DNA of 64,000 bases from Sipunculus nudus. Taxonomy: Eukaryota; Annelida; Sipuncula; Golfingiida; Sipunculidae. Location of the stretch: assembly GCA_026874595.1 (NCBI GenBank), contig CM049310.1, positions 84,171,056 to 84,235,055 of the forward strand, given 5' to 3'. Below, piece by piece: positions 52,801-62,000 of the stretch. The notes under the pieces were generated by a model. The model saw only the letters and a list, made by a program, of their open reading frames with translations. It was not told the DNA's origin and searched no databases. A program made the position numbers and the translations under genes. The first letter of the stretch is position 1. Each line of letters begins with the position of its first letter.

Positions 52801-55534
52801 ATTAAACTCTCATCTGATGTACCTGTAAAAACTAGGCCCTATAGGGTGCCTTTTGAACTGCGAGAGACAATGCGAACAGAAATCCAGGAAATGTTAAACT
52901 TAGGCATTATTGAACAGTCAGATTCTAGCTATGCGTCCCCCTGTATCCTGCTTAGGAAACCTGACGGTAAGACTAGATTCGTGATAGACTACCGAAAGCT
53001 GAACCAATCAGTCGTGTTCGATCCTGAACCCATGCCGGATCCAGAAACACTTTTTGTCGAAGTCGCGAAAAGCCAGTATTTTACAAAGCTTGACCTGACG
53101 AAAGGTTACTGGCAGATCCCTGTTTCTGAGGAATCCAGGGATAAGACGGCCTTTGTTACACCCGATGGCCATTACCAATTTTGGGTTATGCCATTCGGCC
53201 TGGTAACTGCCGGAGCGGTTTTCACCCGCATGATGCGGAAAATGTTCAGCGACATGCCGAATGTAGTATGTTATGTAGATGACGTGTTAATACACGCAGA
53301 GACTTGGGACGAGCACTTAAGAACTCTTAGAGAAGTGCTAGTTAGACTAGAATGTGCAAACTTAGCAGCTAAACCAGCTAAAACCTTCATAGGCTACCAG
53401 AGCCTAGAGTTTTTGGGACACCTTGTAGGCATGGGCAACTTGGCCACTAATCCAGTTTTGCTCAAGAGAATACAGAGCACTGATAGACCTAAGACAAAGA
53501 AGGCTTTGCGAGCATTCCTAGGTCTTACAGGGTACTATCGAAAATTCGTGCCAAACTATGCGGAAATAGCGGTGCCCTTGACCGATCTAACGCGTAAAGG
53601 TCAACCTAACACACTAGACTGGAAACCCGTACACGAGAACGCGTACTGTTCTCTAAAGGCTAAACTGTCAGACCCTCCCATACTGAAGCTACCTGATTTC
53701 AGTAAACGATTTTATTTGAAATGTGATGCATCTGATGTGGGTATTGGCTGTATCCTGATGCAAAGACACGAGGGGATCATGCACCCAGTAGCTTATGCCA
53801 GTCATAAACTATTGCCCAGGGAGAGAAATTACTCCACCATCGAGAAAGAGTCATTAGCAATTGTATGGTCTGTACAGAAATTTGAGATGTACCTGGCTTG
53901 TAGACCGTTCACCATTCAGACCGACCACAAACCATTAAAGTGTATTAGCAAATCAAAATGTGCTAATAAGAGAGTAATGAGATGGGCACTGGTTCTACAA
54001 GAGTTTAGATTTGATATTGAAGCAGTGTCAGGTAAACTAAACCATGGACCTGATTTTCTTAGCAGACTGCCTGAGTGTTAGGATGTAATGAGCTATAATG
54101 TTTAGCCAGTTAAGTCTAAACATGTACAAGATTTTTGCCCTGTGTCATAGACCGTGGGCATGTACTAATGACAACTTGTTACATGACCCTTATGTATTGC
54201 TATGTATTGCTACATGTAAATATGTTAAGCTGGACCCTGTAAGATAGAACGATACGATGTATCGAGAAAATACTGTGTATTTTCCTTAAAAGGAGGGGGT
54301 GATGTCACCAGAAATCGGTGACAATATGTACGGTGTTTTGTATCATAGTTTAACGAAGTCTGTTCTCTATTGATATTGACGTGAAACGTCATCCTAAAGC
54401 GTTGACAGGTCTTGATTGTATATATATATATTGTGTATTCTTGTATGGAATCCCATCGGCTATCAGCTGATTTATCCGTGTCACGCATTGTGTGTAATTA
54501 TTTCTGGTATGTGGGTCGCCAAGGTGACGCTAACAGTCAAACTAGGTCACATATATCCTTATATGGGACACTTGAGAAATGAGCCAATCAGAGAACCGGA
54601 TCGCCGTATTGTGACGACGATTGTGACGTCAGAGTTCAGGGAGAGACGCTGGAAGCTGCCTTCAGTTGGGTCTTGAAGCTTGAGGTGGCAGCACGCACGC
54701 ACGAACATTGAAACGCCAGGAACGGCATAGAAGCAAGCTTCTACATGAGGCAAAGACCCAGCTCATGAGAACTCAGCCGTGCTGCCGACAGAGCTTCGTA
54801 TTGGCGATAAAGTGAGAGAGCGTTTGTCACCTGCCGGCCTAGTTCAGCTTGACCTAGAAACATAACCGCCGTAAGCCGTGAACCCATTGCTACACGAGCA
54901 AGGTCAAGGACTCTAAGCTCAACGTAAACAAAGGGCGCTATTGCATTCATGTGATCGTAAACCTACCCGGGTCGCTGACAAGCAAGATCAGTTGAAGATC
55001 GCTAAACTCAGAAAGACTATATGCTGCTAACCATACGCTAGATTCTACACAAAACAGTAACCAGAGATCTCTGAAGGAACTGGACTTTATTGGTTTTTAT
55101 ACAAACCACGGACTCAGTAAAAATATCCTGTAATTTTAATGTGAAGGACTGTCGTATTGACACATCAACGCACACACACACATCTACATCTTTGTAAGTA
55201 TTGTCTTGAATTATATTGTGAATTTAACCTGATGTCTCATAGTTTCTATTGATCTGGGTGTATGATTGTCTGGTATTTTAATACACGTCCTTAAAAGAAC
55301 CTGGAATGTCACCTGTAATGGCCGGGATCTAATTTCTTGATTAATGAAATCAAGTGGCGAGCGTTAACCCATCCTATTGTTTTATAGGATATATCCGTTG
55401 TAAAGTTTTCACGTTAAGTTAGGGGTGACAAGTACATGACAAAAAAAAAGAATAAGTTAAGGAAGAGGTGCCGCCTTTTAAAGCACCACAGTTTGTAGTT
55501 CAAATAATAATGGTCACTGCTGTATGACAAAATA

Positions 55535-55618
<84 letters not shown>

Positions 55619-56519
55619 CCCATGAATCTCACCGCTCAGCTGAATTTGTCTGTAAGGATATGTTTATGAGCTTTCCAAAATATGGGTCCTTTGTTCAGTT
55701 TGAAGCAAACCTATCTTCCAAAACCGGAGTAATCATTTTTTAACGAATTTGTGAATGTATGGGCCTTGTGACCTTGACCTTTGACCTAGAGACCCCAAAA
55801 TCAAAAGGAAACTACACCTACTGGCAGGTGCATCACATGTGGAAGACAGAAGGTTTGCAATGAAAATTTGGCTTTAAACGCATCCACAATCTTACTAAAG
55901 TGGTGGGTCCTCTGACCTTGACCTTTGATCTCATGGCCCGGAAGTTCTTACTTTAGTGGTGTGCCATATATAAATCAAGTTTGAAACCAATATTTTTATC
56001 CAAACTGTTGAAAACTAATATGTGGACTGATGGCCCCTGTAAACTTGATCTTTGACCTTGTTACCCATAAATGCACAAGTTTCTTTCACTGTTGGCAGAT
56101 GAGTAATATATGGAAGATGGAAGGTTTGGGATGAAAAATTTAGCTTAAAATTCATCCACAATCTTTCAGAATAAGTGGGTCCTGTGATCTTGACCTTTGA
56201 CCTCATGACCCAAAAATCTATACAGTTCTTGCATTAGAGGTGGGCCATATATAAGTCAAGTTTGAAATCTATATGTCAATCCACACTGGAGCTATCATCA
56301 GCAAACATATGTGAAGAACAGATGACAGACAGGGTGATTTATATAGAGCATCTGCTTATTCAAACAGAGCATTAATAAACACACAAGGTTTCAGGACACA
56401 GATGAAATCACATTTAAGAATATAATATTATCAATATAATTTGGCAGTCCCAAAATATAGGGGAAAATGCACATAAAAGAGAAAAATACAGGTGGCCCCA
56501 TCAGTCTTAATATTTAATA

Positions 56520-56606
<87 letters not shown>

Positions 56607-58981
56607 GAAACATAAACAGATGAATGCATTCAGGGGAAACTTGCCCCACATAAGTACAATCATAAAGCACTATATAAAATGACCTTATCATTCAATAGAA
56701 AGATGTGATTGGATGAGAGCTGGCCAATAGTGAGAGGCATATTATGATGATCCTCAAGGCTCTATATGCCATGAAAGATCATTTAATAAACAAGGGTTGA
56801 ATTTGATTGTAAAATGTGGGAATTACTACTAGCTTTAATGTTAGGATATAAGCATTTTAATGGCAAGAGGGAAAAGTGAAATTATCACTTCCCAGATTAT
56901 TTCCTATACTTACTACTAAGAATATGTTAGCATCATCTAGAGCATGAGAAAGGAGTTATCAACATGACATTGACTTTCATGTTATTATGAAATTTCCTGT
57001 TTTTTTTTATACAGCCTGAATAATATATGCACAGATGGCTATCATGCAAAAGCAATTGTAGGTGGTGCCACCAGCCTTGAATATGAGAAAATACTATCCA
57101 GGATCTATGGACATGCAACAATTTAAGGCCAACACACTGAACCACTCCTGAGATATAAGCATAGATGTATTCTATGAAAACAAGATTGTACTTAATGTAT
57201 GTGGTGCTACCAATCTTGTGTATGAGAAAAGCTATCAAAAATGGATGAACATTGCACAATTTCATTCCAATACGTCAAACTTCTCCTGGAATACTAGTAT
57301 GTGTGATTTTCACCCAAAGCAAACGCTTGACTGGGCACCGCATGAAAATGAAGCCAGATGGCACCACTAAATGACCCTGTAACAATGCCCAATTTAAGTG
57401 AGATCCGTCTTGCAGTTTCAGATGATTTGTTTGTAGGCATCTGTGGGGGTAGAACCCACATGAAAACAGAGTATCTCTAAAAAAGAAAAAAATAGTGACT
57501 TCTGAAGATCTGTAATCTAAAATTTTAAAATGCACGAGTTTTTCAGGGTATGGGATTTTCAAACCCCACAAAATGGTAAATATTATATAAATAAATATAT
57601 ATATATATTAGGGGTAGTAATCAGTTGTGAAATAATACAACCAATGATAGATAATTTATTGAATATTATATGTAAAAGCTAAATTATTGCAAAATATGAT
57701 GTAAAGAATTATACCTAAAATATTGATCAAGTGAATTCAGTCTACCTTGTACATCCTGCTGAAAGGTCAGGGTAATGGCCAGGTTGCTGACACTTATTCA
57801 TTATACAACGTTAAAATTCAATGCTGTTCACTGTTTTGTGCCCATCTTTATTATATCTTTGACAGAATAAGAACATTTCATCAGGATAATATTTCTTTGG
57901 ATGTGCACACATAAGTTTTTTGTGATCAATTATGCAAAAAAGGCATTCAATTTAAACACTTATGAAAGAAAACAACCAATCATCAATATAAATGAGTAAT
58001 AAACACACCAATAATATATATATTTTTTTTTATATTGCAAACACATCAACATAAAAGGAAAAAAATGTGGCTAATTTAACCACATACCATGACTAAAATC
58101 GCTACTTTGTAAAAAGGATCATAGCTTAAAGGTTATTTCATTTGCAATTATATATGTATAATCCAACTTATTTCCTACATCATTTTGGCTGTATACAAAA
58201 GTTTCCCAGCGAAACCAACCCATCACATGAGCTAAATATCTCCATTTCCACCTGTTATATATGTTGCTATGGTTCCATGTGAATAAACACAGTCCATGTG
58301 AGTCTATTTACCATAATAAGATGCACATGCAATACTTTCGAAACAAGGAGAAGAATGAAAAAGAAGGAACTTGGAAGAAAACCTGTTCGAAGCTAGAAAA
58401 ATATCGTTTTGTGAAATTGTGCGGTATGACAACAAGGTGGCATGCGCGCTATAAAGAATACACCAATTTCATGTATATTTGACATACCTGGTATGTGAAT
58501 TTCCCTATAATATCCCTGCTACGTGAATAGGTCCCTTTAAAACTAAATACACTCACCCGCCCATGGAGATTCCGGTCCCCATGACTGGAGCTTTTGGATA
58601 CCTGGCCTTGATGTGGTTTACAACCAGCGTCAAATCTTCAATGTTACAAGCATTATATGTACGGCCAGTCTGTTAACATATAAAATTATCAAATCAATCC
58701 CTTTATGTTTATTAGGGTGAGATCTTTATTGTTACAAGCATTATATGTGTGAAAAGTCTGTTAACATATAATATTGTCAAATTTTTCACTTCAACTAAAA
58801 TTATCAAAGTAAAATCTTCAATGTTATAAGCATTATATTGGCAGACAGTCAAAATTGTCCAATTATTCAATTAATAAAATCTTAACATACACCAGACCAA
58901 TAGGTTTGTCAGCATCTTTTTGGGGGGTAATATTTTTCTAGGTTAAACCATACACATATAAATATATATACAAATGTTAAG

Positions 58982-59041
<60 letters not shown>

Positions 59042-62000
59042 AATGTTTATAGAGAAAAGTTTCTCAAATGTCTCATACGGAGCCAAATATTAGCATTTCC
59101 CACAGGAAAGGGAAGGAGGAAATTTAATAATACTACATTAGTGCTTCTTTAAAAACCATTGATGACATAAAATCAGTGTCAATTCAGCTCCTCCCATGCC
59201 ACCAGCAGAGACATACATGTTCATATCTTGGGTGTAAAAAAAACAATGATTCCACTGGAGGGGAAACCCAAAATCAACTGCTTTTGTCAGAAATATATTA
59301 GAATTTTATGTCTAAAACTGTTGTGGTAGCAGAAGAACAGGTGAAATACCCTATATAACTTTGAATACCGGTAACATCATGACAACTCACAGAATATTAT
59401 AATTATACACGTGTAATAGACTTACCAGTAGTTTAACACCGCCATTTCCTCGGTTATTGAAAACCACAGCCCTGAAATGATAAAGTTTCATTAGAATTCA
59501 AAAATTTTATTATTTAGTATGCATGTGTAAATATTTTAATACATTTTTCTGCATATATATCCTGGCACAAGGTAATTTAATTTATTGTAAGTATTTTCTG
59601 CAAGTCACTGTTTGCAGCAGTATACGGTTATCTCTATGTACATTAATTTTGCTTTTAAAAATATTGCAGCAATAATTTATATAAATTATGACTTAAAAGT
59701 TTCTCCAAACTATGGGGCACTTTTCAATTCAAATCCATTTCAGCTATTCCCAGTTGATGAATACAACTACCAGTTCGGTTGATACTATGCTATAAACCAT
59801 TCAAGCATTATATTTCCAGAGTCACTTCAGTCTAGATTCTGGAAATAAAAGTTTCTCCCTTGTATTATTAAAAGTCATAAAACACAAACTATGTATTTTA
59901 AAATGGTTTCCAACTTTTTATTTCATTTATACATTTCCATCTTTGTGAGAAAAAGATGGCAAAAATGTTTGGTTATGCAAATAAAAGTAACTAAACACAT
60001 AAATTCTGATAAGAGATTGTCACCCTTTTAGGAAATAACATGCCTAATATTTTGAATAATCTTTATCTGTATTTAATATGATACACAATAATTAATTAAA
60101 ATTATGATCTTTTATATGACCAAAATGTTCTGAAAATGTGTGTACTGTAAAAACTCAGAATATAAGTAGAAAAAGTTGAAAAGGGAGGAAGTTAAATTAT
60201 ACACTGGTATAAGACTGAGAGCCCTAATCATACCCAGATTGCATACAACTGCTTGCCTGAAAGTCTGACCACCCCAGTATTGTCTTACCAATGGTTCAGT
60301 AATGATGTTGGTTTGAACCAAGGAATTCATCAAAGTGTGACCATTTCGGTAAATGAAACACTGTTTCATTGGTTTTATCCGCACACTTTATTTCAGTCCT
60401 TCCTTTTTAAAATGAAGCAGTTGTCTGATTCTTATCAGTGAAATCTCTCCTGAGGACCACCCCGCTGTCATGACCATCCCACTAGAACAACCACATTTTT
60501 TGGTCCTGGAATAATGTAAAACATCATAAAAACCTCCCACTGACATGAACCCCACCCCTCTCCCCTATGACCACTTTGACTGGCCCAACATGTGGTTGTG
60601 TTAGTGTGATATTCCTGTATTTCAAGACTTCTGTTTACTTTAATATTTTTATTACAATCTGGCAGGGATCTGATGACTAACAAATTATCTGGTGGTGATA
60701 TCTAAGGCCCAACTACACAATAAATTGATCAGAAGGGATTGTTCGTACCTGTAGTTTGATGACACTGCCTGCAGCGCCAGATGACGAACATAACTCTCAT
60801 TACTGCTCCCTGCAATATCAAAGACAGATGTCAGTATTACTTGATAACATTCACCAGTCTGTAAAATACTGGCAAAAAAAAAAGAAATAATCAATAATCA
60901 ACCTGCCAACCTTACTGGCAACCTGCTTCCAGTTACAACGTTAGTATATGATATACAGTATTTCATAAAATTAAATTACCCTAAGCTAGCTCGAGGAAAT
61001 ACTGTTTGTATTAGATGAGGTTTATTAAGCCTCCCCCCGTAGAGTGGAACACTTATAGGGGTTGATGAGTTTAATTTTCAAGAAAGTTATTGATGAGTTG
61101 CTACAGAATATTCAATAAAATGTATTATAAATGAACTTTGTAGATATTGTTAGACAGGCTGTAATAAATACATAGATGATAACTTACCTGTACTACACAG
61201 AGGATAACTTTCCTGTCATACATAGAGGATAACTTACCTGTAATACCCAGAGGATAACTTACCTGTGAGACCTGGAAGAATGAGGACTATAGGCTGGGTC
61301 TGTTTGCTATGGATTCCCTTGGCTGGACAGTCCACCCAGTCAAGGGCAAACTGACCTCCATCTGGAGTTCGTAAAACCTCCCTGAAAAGTACAAAGTCAG
61401 GACATTAAATAAAGTTCTAAATTGACTAGCTAATAAGGAAATTTAAGAAGATTAACACAAAAGAGCATTCACATACTAGTATTCAGTCAGTTAAGATTAA
61501 TAAAATTACCAGTCAAGAGCCTCACAAGTTAATCAATAAGTTTTGACTGTTACCCCTAAAACAATCCCATTGCCTCTATGGTGAATTTAATCTAAGAGGC
61601 TTCCAACCCATGACAGTCAGTCAATAATATTGAACCAGAAGTAACTTTAAATATAAATTCGGCATAACTGAAAGTCAAATAAAGTATGAAAGAATCATTC
61701 TCCTTATATGGTAATGCAAATAAATAACAAGTGGCCAAAGGGTTATGATGCTCAGCTGACTAGGAAGACATTCACAAAAAGAATTTCATCATCTGAATGC
61801 CATATTTTGTAGGTGGTATCCCCATGCAACTGTAGCAATTAAAGTTTTTTTCAAAATCAACAAGAAGAAAATATTTCATGATAATATGTCTAGCGATTCT
61901 CATTAAATCTATCCTTCTTATATGCAGTCAGCTGAGCTTAATATGACCATGCACATTTTTTAATGATATCCCTGGATATCAAGACAAAAGATTTTAGGTC

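Larger units (their letters stand above)
47849..55430 (+). mobile_element. Gmr1-like LTR retrotransposon with permuted pol (PR-INT-RT-RH)
   Basis: Complete 7582-bp element: 1128-bp LTRs, 5-bp AGTAC duplication, PBS-like site, polypurine tract and three large frames. Domains in order are Gag with one CCHC knuckle, aspartic protease, integrase (zinc finger, core, GPY/F), reverse transcriptase and RNase H. The RT and RNase H are of Ty3/gypsy type. In that group integrase normally follows RNase H, so its position before RT marks the Gmr1-like lineage, first recognised in deuterostomes. No envelope frame is present. The LTRs differ at about 11 of 1128 positions by eye, with no indels, implying recent insertion. 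Two frame breaks divide the integrase, so this copy is probably not autonomous unless the breaks are sequence errors. It lies antisense in an ABHD3-like intron. Confidence 0.93.
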
